Position numbers and translations under genes: made by a program | In this document: positions 22,001 through 30,877 of the stretch, in pieces | How the letters are laid out: the number at the start of each line of letters is the position of its first letter | How positions within the stretch are numbered: the first letter of the stretch is position 1 | Assembly (NCBI GenBank): GCA_016179965.1 | Contig: JACPCF010000020.1 | Location: 1-38,086 of the forward strand | Reading direction: 5' to 3' | DNA: 38,086 bases | DNA from: Candidatus Rokuibacteriota bacterium | GTDB taxonomy: Bacteria; Methylomirabilota; Methylomirabilia; Rokubacteriales; CSP1-6 | The notes under the pieces: generated by a model | Databases searched by the model: none | The model's input: only the letters and a program-made list of their open reading frames with translations | Told to the model about the DNA's origin: nothing

Positions 22001-25000
22001 CTCCGCGGTCGCGGGCCGGGGTAGCCATCCCAGAGGAAGCGGGGGCCATCGCCATAGAACCCCGCATTCTGAAGCGCACCGGCCGCCTCGCTCGCCCTGA
22101 CGGGCTTGCCGTCCCAGGTGTGGACCTCGATCCGCCTGAGCGGGCGGAGCGCTGGGGGACGCTTCAGCACGTCCTGGAGGACCCGGATCAACTCGGGTAG
22201 TTCCTCCATCTCGAACGCCGCCAGCGAGGTGAGATTGCGTCCGTGGCCTTCGGCCAGGAGGCGGGGGCTGCCGCCTCTCGCCACGAGGAGGTTGGAGGGG
22301 ATGCGGGTCACCGGCTGCTTCGACCCGTCACGGCGCGCCAGCGGGAGGACGTGGCCCCAGAGGTTCGCCGGGTCGCAGGAGTTCAGGAGGAGCGCAGGCT
22401 CTCGCCGTGGGGTCGCACGCAGGTCTTCCACAGCACTTTCCAGGGCGTATTGCTCTCCCGAGAGGCCCTGGGCGAAATATCCTCTGACCACCTCGCCCGC
22501 GAATTCCAGGCGGGTCAGCACCGAGCGGAGGCGAGCCCACTCGATGCCGCGGGCCAGCTCACGGCTCAGGACGCCGTAGCGGCCGAGCAGCAGGCGGGCC
22601 CAAGCCTCTTCTCTTTCGTCGGTGGAGATCGGCTCATCGGCGGCGAGAGCGCTCCACCGTCCGATGAGCGGCGCGGGGCGGCTGAGCCGCTTTCTCACGC
22701 GGCGCCGCGCCTCGCGGTGGGAGGAGCGGCGGGCGACCGGCACGGCGCTCGCCCACTCGGCCTTGGCGCCGGCGGCGGCCAGGCGCACCGTCTGGAACGT
22801 GTCGGTGGTGACCAGTCCCTTCCAGAGCAAGTCCCAGAGGACCTGCAGGACCTCATGGGGTTCGAGCTTCGTGCTTTTAGTGAGATCCGTGACAAACAAT
22901 GCGCCACGGAGCTCGAGATGTCTCAGCACGGCCTTCGCCTTCTCGTCGAGGCGCTGCTCGTCGGACGCCGGCGGGATCAGCCAGGGGAGATTTTCCCTGA
23001 GGGCGAAGCCGAGACGCCCGGGATGGTCGCGCTCAAAGGGGAGCCACACGAGCTGGCCGGTGAGGCCAAGCTGGTCAAGCCACGCCGAGTCGTATGCTTC
23101 GAGCCGGCAGGGGAAGACTTCCTGCTCCCAGACGGCGACGGGGAAATCCTCACCCTGGAGCGGTTCGAGGACTTTGAGGAGCCCCTCGGCCCCGACGAGG
23201 CGGTGGTCGGGATGAACGTGCTGCCACCGGAGGAGAAACGCGGCGAAGGATTCCGCCGAGGCCACCGGCTGAGAGGGGCGTCGCGCTCTGATCTGGCGGC
23301 GCCGGATTTCTTCGAGGACCGCCGTGTGGGCGTATTCCTCCCCGCGCCGGATGACACCGCGCGGCTCCAGCGTCTTGAGGACGGGCGTCAGCTCCTCGGG
23401 GGAACGGCTGGAGCGCGCGGCGAGCGTCGCGAGCGGCACGGGGCCGTGACGCTTGAGGAATCGGAGGAGGATCTGGTCCCAGGCCTTCCTTGCGTAGAGG
23501 TCAGCGTCTCCGGCGCTGATCCAGGGGCGCCGACTTCCCAGGTCAATCTGGACCGCTCGATTGGCTCGGCGGAGCTCCTCGATGAGCGGCGCGGCCTCCC
23601 CTTCCACGCGCAGCGCGACCTCGTCAGGATCCAGATCGCCGAGGTCCTCCAGCAGCGCCGCCAGCTCGTTGGCGTCCCGGACCCGGCGGCCGGGGGCCGT
23701 GCACTGAAGCTCGGCCTCCACCTCTTCGACCACACGGCGATCAAGTGGGCCGGGGGCGCCGGGGAGCGCCTTCAGGAGCGGGACGGCGTCGCTCCGCCGC
23801 TCCTCGGCGTGGCCCGCGTCGAGGTAGGCCCAGTCCCACGCCAGCAGGAGCGGGTATGTGAAGGGCGAAGGAAGGACGGTCTCGGCGCTGCCCACGGCGA
23901 TTCCACCCGTCCGGATTTCAGTCAGGATGGCCTTCAGACGCTCCACGTTCAGGGCGTCGTGACAGCACTCTCTGAGGGTCTCGGCCACCAGCGGGAAGTC
24001 GGGCTGGCCCCCGACGGCCTCCATCAGGGCGTCGGCCTTGAGCCGCTGGAGCCAGGCGGGGGTTCGGCTGCCGTGGATCATCCGCGGGATGAAGAGGGCC
24101 CGGACGGCCGCGTGGCGGAAGCGCGTGGTGAAGAGCGGCGAGCCGATGAGGGCGCGGGCGAGGAGCCCGTCCACCTCTTCAGGGACGACGAGGGACGGGA
24201 TCCGCTCGGCGGGAGGTGGGGTCTGGCCCGGGGCGAAGGCGAGGAGGATCGCGTCGTCTGTATGGCTCACCTCGGGCTGGAGGCCGAAGCGGCGGCGGAG
24301 CGTCTCCTTGAGCGCGAGCCCCCAGGCTCCGTTCACGCGCATGCCGAAGATCGAATGGGTGACCAGTTGCCGGCCACCGAGTTCATCGGGGAACGATTCG
24401 ACGATGACCGTCCGATCATCGGGCATGCGCTGGAGGATCTCGCGCCCCTTGGCCAGCCACGCCCTGAGCGCGCTGGCTGCGCGTGCGTCGCAGCCGCACT
24501 CCCGAGCGGCCCACTCCTCGAAATCGGGATCGTCGAGGCGCCCGGCGGCCTCGCGCCTGAGCCTGCCGACCAGTATGCCGAGTTCCCACGAGCGCGACGG
24601 GTGCTCGCCGCGCCAGAAGGGAACCGTGGGCGACATCCCCGCCGCGTCCTCCACGAGGACGCGGTCGGCCCGCACCCGGGCGAGCCGCCAGGCGTGGGAG
24701 CCCAGAAGGAACACGTCGCCTGGGAGGCTTTCTGAGACGAACTCTTCGTCCAGCGTCCCCACCTTCAGGTCGGTGTCGCGGACGTACACGTCGTAGAGCC
24801 CAGCGTCGGCGATTGTGCCTCCGGAGGTGAGCGCGAGGAGCCGGCTCCCCCGGCGCGGATGGAGCCGCCCGTTGATCTTGTCCCAGATGAGGCGAGGGCC
24901 GGCGCCCTTGACCTCGGCCGGGAGCGGCGTGGACAGACTCCGGATCACAGCCTCGAAGTCGTCGCGCCCGAAACGCTCGTAGCAGGCCGAGCGCCTGACG

Positions 25001-26289
25001 AGCTGGTACAGTTCCTCGACGTCCCACGGCTCGGCCGCCACTGCTGCCACGATCTGCTGGGCCAGGACGTCGAGCGGCTGCTCGGGGGTGTGGAGGTGGT
25101 CCAGCTCGCCCTCGCGGATAGCGCGGGCGACGGCCGCCGCCTCGACCAGCTCCTCGCCCTTGGTGACGACGATGCGCCCTTTGGCGACGCGGCTCAGGAG
25201 ATGGCCCGCCCGGCCCACACGCTGGAGCGCCGCCGCGATGTTGCGCGGGGACTGGACCTGCACCACGAGGTCGATGGAACCTATGTCGATGCCCAATTCC
25301 AAGGAGGACGTCGCGACCAGAGCCCTGAGGGCACCGGCTTTCAGTTTTTCCTCGGCTTCCAGGCGAGTCCGGCGGGAGAGGCTGCCGTGGTGGGCGGCCA
25401 CTTGGCCGTCGGGGAGGCGGTCGTTCAGGTTGCGGGCGAGGCGCTCGGCCATCCGGCGGCTCGGGCAGAAGACGAGCGTCGTGCGGTGCTGGAGGATCCA
25501 CTCCGACAGTTCCTGGAGCAGCGTCTCCCAGACCGTGTCGCTCTGGGCGGTGAGGAAATTGGGAACTTGCGCGACGACCTGGAGGTCCAGCCGGCGCTGG
25601 AAGCCGGCGTCCACGATCTTCGCTGGGCGGCCTACGCCTGTTAGGAAGTGTGCGGTGGCGTCCAGGGGGCGCACGGTGGCAGAGCACCCGATGCGCTGAA
25701 TCGGCCCTTCAGCCAGGTGCTGGAGCCGCTCGAGCGAAAGCGACAGGTGCACGCCGCGCTTCGAGCCCGCCAGCGCATGGACCTCGTCCACGATCACGTA
25801 TCGGACGGTCTTGAGCGCCGGGCGGAATTTCTCGGCGGTCAGGAGGATGTAGAGCGACTCCGGGGTGGTGATCAGGATGTGGGGCGGCCGCCGGGTCATG
25901 GCCTGACGCGCCGGGGCCAGCGTGTCTCCGGTCCTCACCGCCACGCGGATCTCGGGGAGCTTCAGACCTTGGCGTGAGGCGCGCTCGCGGTTGCCCTGGA
26001 GCGGGAGACGGAGGTTCTTCTCGATGTCGTTGTTGAGGGCCTTGAGGGGCGAGACGTAGACGACGTACACGCGCTCCTCGAGCCGGCCGTCGAGCCCCAG
26101 GCGATAGAGGTGGTCCAGCGTCCAGAGGAACGCCGCCAGGGTCTTTCCCGAGCCGGTGGGCGCTACGATGAGGGTGTGGTGGCCTTCGGAGATGGCGGCC
26201 CAGCCTTCTCGCTGGGGGTACGTCGGCTCGCCGTAGGTCTCCCTGAACCACTCAGCGACGACGGGGAGAAACTCGGCAGACGAGGTCAC
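21997..26289 (-). CDS. lhr: Lhr-type large DEAD/DEAH-box helicase
   Basis: A 1430-residue superfamily 2 helicase of the Lhr group, which unwinds DNA and RNA:DNA duplexes with 3'-5' polarity and is linked to repair. Visible motifs are the Q-motif region YPQREGW, Walker A APTGSGKT (residues 43-50), motif II DEVH near residue 160, motif III SATV, and motif VI QRVGRAGH. The long region after about residue 520 corresponds to the Lhr winged-helix and beta-barrel core and C-terminal domains, so this is a full-length protein. GTG at 26289 is chosen because it follows the upstream stop cleanly; TTG at 26325 would overlap it. DUF488 follows with a 4-base overlap. Confidence 0.93.
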   Translation of the reverse strand: MTSSAEFLPVVAEWFRETYGEPTYPQREGWAAISEGHHTLIVAPTGSGKTLAAFLWTLDHLYRLGLDGRLEERVYVVYVSPLKALNNDIEKNLRLPLQGNRERASRQGLKLPEIRVAVRTGDTLAPARQAMTRRPPHILITTPESLYILLTAEKFRPALKTVRYVIVDEVHALAGSKRGVHLSLSLERLQHLAEGPIQRIGCSATVRPLDATAHFLTGVGRPAKIVDAGFQRRLDLQVVAQVPNFLTAQSDTVWETLLQELSEWILQHRTTLVFCPSRRMAERLARNLNDRLPDGQVAAHHGSLSRRTRLEAEEKLKAGALRALVATSSLELGIDIGSIDLVVQVQSPRNIAAALQRVGRAGHLLSRVAKGRIVVTKGEELVEAAAVARAIREGELDHLHTPEQPLDVLAQQIVAAVAAEPWDVEELYQLVRRSACYERFGRDDFEAVIRSLSTPLPAEVKGAGPRLIWDKINGRLHPRRGSRLLALTSGGTIADAGLYDVYVRDTDLKVGTLDEEFVSESLPGDVFLLGSHAWRLARVRADRVLVEDAAGMSPTVPFWRGEHPSRSWELGILVGRLRREAAGRLDDPDFEEWAARECGCDARAASALRAWLAKGREILQRMPDDRTVIVESFPDELGGRQLVTHSIFGMRVNGAWGLALKETLRRRFGLQPEVSHTDDAILLAFAPGQTPPPAERIPSLVVPEEVDGLLARALIGSPLFTTRFRHAAVRALFIPRMIHGSRTPAWLQRLKADALMEAVGGQPDFPLVAETLRECCHDALNVERLKAILTEIRTGGIAVGSAETVLPSPFTYPLLLAWDWAYLDAGHAEERRSDAVPLLKALPGAPGPLDRRVVEEVEAELQCTAPGRRVRDANELAALLEDLGDLDPDEVALRVEGEAAPLIEELRRANRAVQIDLGSRRPWISAGDADLYARKAWDQILLRFLKRHGPVPLATLAARSSRSPEELTPVLKTLEPRGVIRRGEEYAHTAVLEEIRRRQIRARRPSQPVASAESFAAFLLRWQHVHPDHRLVGAEGLLKVLEPLQGEDFPVAVWEQEVFPCRLEAYDSAWLDQLGLTGQLVWLPFERDHPGRLGFALRENLPWLIPPASDEQRLDEKAKAVLRHLELRGALFVTDLTKSTKLEPHEVLQVLWDLLWKGLVTTDTFQTVRLAAAGAKAEWASAVPVARRSSHREARRRVRKRLSRPAPLIGRWSALAADEPISTDEREEAWARLLLGRYGVLSRELARGIEWARLRSVLTRLEFAGEVVRGYFAQGLSGEQYALESAVEDLRATPRREPALLLNSCDPANLWGHVLPLARRDGSKQPVTRIPSNLLVARGGSPRLLAEGHGRNLTSLAAFEMEELPELIRVLQDVLKRPPALRPLRRIEVHTWDGKPVRASEAAGALQNAGFYGDGPRFLWDGYPGPRPRS

Positions 26290-26311
26290 GAAAGACAGAG
26301 TACCGCCCAGC

Positions 26312-26755
26312 CTAAAGCCGGGCAAGCTCGTCGGCGGCCGAGCGGACTGCGCCGGGAACGTCGGTCGGCAGCTTGACCAGTCGGTAGATCCAGCGGCCGT
26401 ATGATCCCTCGGCGTTGACGGCAGCCACCCATCGGCGCGCTGCTGCCTCCTTAATCGCCGAGAGGGGATCGTAGCCCTTGGTCTCCAGGATCAGCGCCCC
26501 AACTTCATCGCCGTCCTTCCCAAGCCGCGCGAGGAAATCTGGGAGGTATTCTTTGGCTTCCCCACTGTGGGTGTAGGGGATGGGGAATCCGAGATTGAAG
26601 TTCTTCACGAACGTGATGACCTGAGCGTCCGTATCCAGGTAAAAGGCAGCACTCTGCTCCCACCTCTCGGTGTCCATCACCACGTAGTTCAGGTGGGAGC
26701 GCTGGCACTCCCGAACGGGCTTCGACGTCCAGAAATCCACGTCGCGAGTGACCGC
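26312..26755 (-). pseudogene. C-terminal remnant of a type III-like restriction endonuclease
   Basis: From about 26752 downward the frame reads TRDVDFWTSKPVREC, SHLNYVVMDTERWEQSAAF, VKNFNLGFPIPYTH and YLPDFLARL, which is the conserved C-terminal region of large type III-like restriction/helicase proteins (BPTD_3080-type). Those proteins approach 1000 residues; only about 145 remain. The codons further upstream in this frame are an out-of-frame reading of the PIN toxin gene. The N-terminal helicase part has been deleted, leaving a non-functional fragment unless expressed as a stand-alone domain. Confidence 0.75.
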
Positions 26756-27015
26756 GCGAGGACGATAGCCTCGGCCTCTCCGGCTCCCAGCCCTCCGATC
26801 TCTCTCCACTCTTCGACCTGCCGCGACGCGGTCGCGGGCACTGATTCAATGCGTACCCACGCCGGCCTTTCGACAGACCAGTTGGAAATCCGAGTTTCCA
26901 GCTCCCTTTCCACGGCCGACGGAACGATGATCTCACCCGCCTTCTCCAGGAGCCTCAGGGCCTCCGCTTCGCGGAGATGCAGAATCGGCCCGGTGTCACA
27001 GACCACGACCCTCAC
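26689..27015 (-). pseudogene. PIN-domain toxin truncated at its C-terminus
   Basis: Starts with GTG overlapping the antitoxin stop (GTGA) and reads VRVVVCDTGPILHL, then VPSAVERELE and LGAGEAEAIVLARSL, the N-terminal two thirds of a VapC-like PIN ribonuclease with the first Asp and the central Glu. After ARSL (near 26750) the expected region with the last acidic residues is absent and unrelated residues run to a stop, because the DNA switches to the restriction-enzyme fragment in another frame. The toxin is probably inactive. Confidence 0.75.
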
Positions 27016-27215
27016 GCAGTCGGTCCTTTCTGCCGAAGCGCCCACCGAATGTCGTCACGCATGAAGCGCTCCAGCAGTTCGACTCGATTGCGTCGGACAA
27101 ACTCCACCAGCGCGGCCCGGATGACTTCAGCCTCCGAGCTGAACCATCCCGTTTTCACATACGTCTCGATCTCGGCGGCGAGTTTGTCGGGTAGTTCGAC
27201 CTGGATTGTTTTCAT
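27012..27215 (-). CDS. Ribbon-helix-helix antitoxin
   Basis: A 67-residue protein starting MKTIQVELPDKLAAEIE, the beta-strand and first helix of a ribbon-helix-helix DNA-binding domain, followed by GWFSSEAEVIRAALVEF. It matches ParD/CopG-like antitoxins that repress their own operon and block a PIN or RelE toxin. AAGGAGG lies just upstream. It overlaps the truncated PIN toxin gene by four bases, the usual arrangement; the toxin partner appears broken, so this is an orphaned antitoxin. Confidence 0.87.
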   Translation of the reverse strand: MKTIQVELPDKLAAEIETYVKTGWFSSEAEVIRAALVEFVRRNRVELLERFMRDDIRWALRQKGPTA

Positions 27216-27319
27216 CGTCCACCTCCTTCGTGGCCGGGGTATTCCTTGACGGTCTCCGGGATGGTCATACCGCAAGCCAGGCACGGTCATCCTCCTTGCC
27301 CCCTCCGCTCTGCCGGCGA

Positions 27320-27325
27320 TTGTAG
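27320..27325 (-). promoter_or_regulatory. Possible -10 box (TACAAT) for the antitoxin-toxin operon
   Basis: A TACAAT hexamer on the minus strand at about this position follows a T-rich run (TTTTGTTTTT) and lies about 100 bases before the antitoxin ATG. No good -35 hexamer is present at the standard spacing. The same T-rich run could end livM transcription. Confidence 0.3.
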
Positions 27326-27330
27326 CAGAA

Positions 27331-27375
27331 AAACAAAAGGGGGCGGGAATCTCCCTCTCTTGGCGCGGGAGGCCT
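27331..27375 (-). terminator. Possible transcription terminator after livM
   Basis: Reading the minus strand after the livM stop, CTCCC and GGGAG can pair across an 11-base loop, and a T-rich stretch (CCCCCTTTTGTTTTT) follows a few bases later. The stem is short and the C-run interrupts it, so this is a weak candidate. Confidence 0.3.
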
Positions 27376-27390
27376 CCGGGACTCCGGGGG

Positions 27391-28329
27391 TCAGCGCCCC
27401 TTGCGCGTGAGCACGTGGACGATGCCGCCCGGCAGGAACAGGCCGATCCCCACGAGCATCAGCCCGTAGAGGGCCAGGTTCGGCACCGGCAGGGCGGCAT
27501 AGACCAGACCGATGTCCAGGCCGCGCACGATCACGGCCCCCAGCACCGGCCCCAGCACGTGGCCGCTCCCACCGACCATGGCGATGATCACGGGGAGAAG
27601 CGTGACGTCGGTGCCTAGAACGGTCTCCATGTACAGGTGCCCCATGAAGAGGGCGAAGATACATCCGGCGGCGGCGGAAGGGACGGAAGCGATCACCATG
27701 GCCGTTTGCTTGTGGCGGAAGGGATCGATTCCGATGGCGGCCGCGGCCTCCTCGCTGTCGCGCAGGGCGTGGAAGGCGATGCCGAGCCGGCTCCTCGCGA
27801 TGAAGGAATTGATCAGCACGGCCCCGATGGCCAGGGCCAGGCCGGCGTAGTAGGCCGTGGGGAGGCTCGGGTAGTACCGGGCAGGGATCGTGACGCCGTA
27901 GGACCCCCCGCTGAGGCGCGACGTATTCAGCACGATCTGTTGAAGGATGAGCACGAGCCCGAACGTGATGACGGCGAAGTATGGCCCCCGCACCTGGAAG
28001 AGAGGATACGCCACGAGCGCCGCGAAGATGGCCGTCAGGGGGATCGCTACCCCCACCGCGACCCAGACGGCGAGGGCCCCCAGTTTCGGGCTCCAGGGTG
28101 CTCGGGTCAGCACGACGGCGGTGGCATAGGCGGCCAGCCCGAAGAAGGCGCCCTGGCCGAGGTTGATATGCCGGAGGAAGCCGCCCAGGACGTCGTAATT
28201 GGCGGCCAGGGTGAGGAAGATGAATGTGAAGAACAGCGCCGTGACCAGATCCCGGGTCAGCACCATGGGGACGAGGGCCAGGCCCACGAGTACCAGCAGC
28301 AGCAGGGCCCAACCGATCCAGACTCTCAC
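27391..28329 (-). CDS. livM: Branched-chain amino acid-type ABC permease LivM
   Basis: A 312-residue inner-membrane permease of a HAAT-family importer. Signature regions are LTLAANYDVLGGFLRHINLGQ and FFGLAAYATAVVL near the N-terminus, the cytoplasmic loop RSRLGIAFHALRDSEEAAAAIG, which contacts the ATPase, and GGSGHVLGPVLGA near the C-terminus. Eight to nine hydrophobic segments are evident. Its start overlaps the livH stop by four bases. It is the last gene of the Liv operon. Confidence 0.93.
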   Translation of the reverse strand: MRVWIGWALLLLVLVGLALVPMVLTRDLVTALFFTFIFLTLAANYDVLGGFLRHINLGQGAFFGLAAYATAVVLTRAPWSPKLGALAVWVAVGVAIPLTAIFAALVAYPLFQVRGPYFAVITFGLVLILQQIVLNTSRLSGGSYGVTIPARYYPSLPTAYYAGLALAIGAVLINSFIARSRLGIAFHALRDSEEAAAAIGIDPFRHKQTAMVIASVPSAAAGCIFALFMGHLYMETVLGTDVTLLPVIIAMVGGSGHVLGPVLGAVIVRGLDIGLVYAALPVPNLALYGLMLVGIGLFLPGGIVHVLTRKGR

Positions 28330-29177
28330 CGTCTGCCTCCCAGGAGCCCCTGCGGGCGAAAGACGAGGATGAGGAAGAGGACGAGGAGGAACATGATGGG
28401 AGACCAGCCCGACCCAACGAAGAACACGGTGAGGGCCTGGATCATGCCAAGCAGGAGACCGCCCAGGAGGGCTCCCGGCAGGCTCCCGACCCCGCCGATG
28501 ACCACCACGATGAGGGCCACCAGCGTGAGCCAGATCCCCTGATAGGGGTCCAGCGGAACCGTGAGCACGTAGAAGGCCCCGGAGATGGCCGTGAACGACA
28601 CGCCCAGGGTATAGATCGCGCGCGAGACCGCCCGGGGGTTCACCCCCACGATGAGCGCACCCTCGTAGTCTTGGGCCAAGGCGCGCGCGGCCTTGCCCAC
28701 CGGCGTGTGTTTCAAGACCAGGTGGAACACGCCGATGGCCACGACGGCGTAGGCGAAGATCAGGAGCCTCTGGGTGGAGAGGACGATGCCGCGCACCTCG
28801 ATGTGGGGCGCCGGCAAGGAAAGGGAGAAGGAAGGTTCCGGGTCCACCCAGCGGGCCCAGTAGAATCCCAGGAGCGTCTCCATGGCCAGCGCCAGGCCGA
28901 ACGTTGCCACGATGGAGGTGATAAGGATGGTTTCCCGGGACTTGTGCAGGATCGGCCTGACAAACACGGCGTCAAAGAGAAGGCCCATGAGGGCGAAGCA
29001 ACCAGCGACGCCGAGGACGGACAGCGGGAGGGAGAGACCCATGAACCTCGTCAACAGCGTGGCCAGGGCCGCGCCCAGCACCATCAGGGTGCCGTGCGCC
29101 ACGTTGAGGACGTGGGTGGTCGCCAGGGCCACGGAGAGCGTGAAGGCAATCAGGGCGTACACTCCGCCGAGGGTCAT
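28326..29177 (-). CDS. livH: Branched-chain amino acid-type ABC permease LivH
   Basis: A 283-residue permease with GGVYALIAFTLSVALATTHVLNV split across the first helix, VLNVAHGTLMVLGA, the EAA-like loop TPVGKAARALAQDYEGALIVGV and GGVGSLPGALLGGLLLG. The ATG at 29177 trims about a dozen residues that are usually present: the frame upstream reads LQTATDLLVGG, a typical LivH N-terminus, but offers no ATG, GTG or TTG. An ATT at 29216, preceded by GAGGGAGAG, may be the true start. It pairs with LivM to form the channel. Confidence 0.92.
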   Translation of the reverse strand: MTLGGVYALIAFTLSVALATTHVLNVAHGTLMVLGAALATLLTRFMGLSLPLSVLGVAGCFALMGLLFDAVFVRPILHKSRETILITSIVATFGLALAMETLLGFYWARWVDPEPSFSLSLPAPHIEVRGIVLSTQRLLIFAYAVVAIGVFHLVLKHTPVGKAARALAQDYEGALIVGVNPRAVSRAIYTLGVSFTAISGAFYVLTVPLDPYQGIWLTLVALIVVVIGGVGSLPGALLGGLLLGMIQALTVFFVGSGWSPIMFLLVLFLILVFRPQGLLGGRR

Positions 29178-29235
29178 TCCCCCGACCAGGAGGTCGGTGG
29201 CGGTTTGAAGGCTAATCGCTCGCTCTCCCTCGTCG

Positions 29236-29943
29236 TTACAAGGCCAGGTAGGTCCGCTGGATGTAATCGTCGTGCAGCAGGTCGCTCCCGGTTCCCTCCC
29301 GGACGATCGTGCCCCTCTCTAGGACATAGCCCCGGTCGGCCACCTCCAACGCCCCGTACACGAACTGCTCCACGAGCAGGATCGTCAGCCCTTCCCGATG
29401 GAGCGCCTGCAGGTGATCGTAGAGGGCGTCGATGACCCGGGGGGCGAGCCCCAGGGACGGCTCGTCCAGCATCAGGAGCTTCGGCGCGGACATCAGGGCC
29501 CGGCCGATGGCCAGCATCTGCTGCTCTCCGCCCGAGAACGTTCCGGCCAGTTGCCTGCGCCTCTCGTAGAGCCGCGGGAAGAGCGCGTAGACCCGCTCCA
29601 GCCGTTCGCGGACCTGCTCGCGATGGTTTCCCACGGCGTACGCACCCAGTTCCAGGTTTTCCTCCACGGTCATGTCGGGGAAAATCCTTCTCCCCTCGGG
29701 GACAAGCGCGATCCCCTCGCGAACCCGTTGATAGGACGGCTCTCGCCCCAGCTTCTTGCGCTCGAAGCTCACCTCTCCCGACCTCGGCGTCAGCAGCCCC
29801 AGGATCACCTTCAACGTGGTCGTCTTGCCTGCCCCGTTCGGACCGATGAGGGCAACGACCTCTCCCCGTCTCACCTCGAAGGAAACCTCCCGCAGGGCCG
29901 GGAGGTCGCCGTAAAAGACGGATAGGCCCTCCACCGCCAGCAC
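29236..29943 (-). CDS. livF: ABC transporter ATPase LivF
   Basis: A 235-residue ATP-binding subunit. Walker A is GPNGAGKT (residues 34-41), the signature is TFSGGEQQML, Walker B is LLMLDEPSLGLAP and the H-loop region is replaced by the LivF-typical LLVEQ. REGIALVPEGRRIFPDMTVEENL is split around the Q-loop in the usual LivF fashion. It follows livG by four bases and precedes livH. Confidence 0.95.
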   Translation of the reverse strand: MLAVEGLSVFYGDLPALREVSFEVRRGEVVALIGPNGAGKTTTLKVILGLLTPRSGEVSFERKKLGREPSYQRVREGIALVPEGRRIFPDMTVEENLELGAYAVGNHREQVRERLERVYALFPRLYERRRQLAGTFSGGEQQMLAIGRALMSAPKLLMLDEPSLGLAPRVIDALYDHLQALHREGLTILLVEQFVYGALEVADRGYVLERGTIVREGTGSDLLHDDYIQRTYLAL

Positions 29944-29947
29944 GACG

Positions 29948-30688
29948 TCAGGCTCCTCTGCTCCGGCGTTCCCCGAGGTACGCCTTGATGACCTCCGGGT
30001 GTCTCACCACCTCTGTCGGCTCTCCCTCGGCGATCATGCTGCCGTGGTTGAGCACGGCCATCCGATGCGAGAGCCCCGTGACCAGCCTGACGTTGTGCTC
30101 GATGATCAGCAACGTCAGGTGAAACTCCGCCTGCATGTGACGGATGGTGGCGCCCATCTCCTGGCCCTCGGCGGGGGTGAGCCCCGCCATCACCTCGTCC
30201 AGCAGCAGCAGGTCCGGTCCGGTGGCCAGCGCCCGCACGATCTCCAGGCGCTTCCTCTCGGAGAGGGTCAGGCTGCCGGCGGGCACGGATGCCTTTGCGT
30301 CGAGCCTGACCAATTCCAGGAGGTGGCGGGCGCGTTCTCTGGCGCCCTGGATGGAGGCGATGCGATGCCGGCCGAAGAGGCACGCGGCGGCGACGTTGTC
30401 GAGGACCGTCATGTCCGAAAAGGGCTGGACCAGTTGGAACGTCCGGGCGACCCCCCTCCGGCAGATCTGATGGGGTCTCAGACCCACCAGATCGTGGCCG
30501 TGAAAGCGGACCTGCCCTTCGTCGGCTTGGAGGAAGCCCGAGATCACGTTGAACAGGGTGGTCTTGCCGGCCCCGTTGGGACCGATCAGCCCGAAGGTCT
30601 CCCCGCGCTCGACGGAGAGGTTGACGCCGTCCAGGGCGCGGAGGCCGCCGAACGTCTTGCTGACGTGGATCACCTCCAGCAACGGCAT
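29948..30688 (-). CDS. livG: ABC transporter ATPase LivG
   Basis: A 246-residue ATP-binding subunit, partner of LivF. Walker A is GPNGAGKTT from residue 36, the signature region is SLTLSERKRLEIVRAL, Walker B is LLLLDEVMAGLTP, and LLIIEHNV carries the switch histidine. The CRRGVARTFQ stretch is the LivG hallmark. The gap to the substrate-binding protein gene upstream is 189 bases, with no ORF recognised in it, so livG may be reached by read-through from that gene. Confidence 0.95.
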   Translation of the reverse strand: MPLLEVIHVSKTFGGLRALDGVNLSVERGETFGLIGPNGAGKTTLFNVISGFLQADEGQVRFHGHDLVGLRPHQICRRGVARTFQLVQPFSDMTVLDNVAAACLFGRHRIASIQGARERARHLLELVRLDAKASVPAGSLTLSERKRLEIVRALATGPDLLLLDEVMAGLTPAEGQEMGATIRHMQAEFHLTLLIIEHNVRLVTGLSHRMAVLNHGSMIAEGEPTEVVRHPEVIKAYLGERRSRGA

Positions 30689-30877
30689 TCGAGAACCCCC
30701 GACAGGCCAGTCGCGGCCCGTCCGTGGCGGTCTTCTCGCGGGATGGAATCCGGAGGAGTGTCCCGATACGAGCGCGGGGCGGGCTTCCGCGCCACCAGAC
30801 GGCCAGGGCCTACTCGTCCCGTCCGTCGGGTGGTAGGCGGAAAGCTCCGCCCCGTGGGCCGATCATCCCTGGCGAGG

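Noticed and set aside
22243-24735. An 830-codon open frame on the plus strand inside the helicase gene
   Set aside because: It is antisense to conserved Lhr coding sequence, shows no recognisable domain and has the Arg/Gly/Pro-rich composition typical of shadow frames in GC-rich DNA.
27216-27290. Short minus-strand frame with a CLACGMTIPE zinc-like motif ending at the antitoxin start
   Set aside because: It has no start codon after the preceding in-frame TGA and is only about 23 codons; the matching overlapping frame leads into the antitoxin. Probably coincidence.
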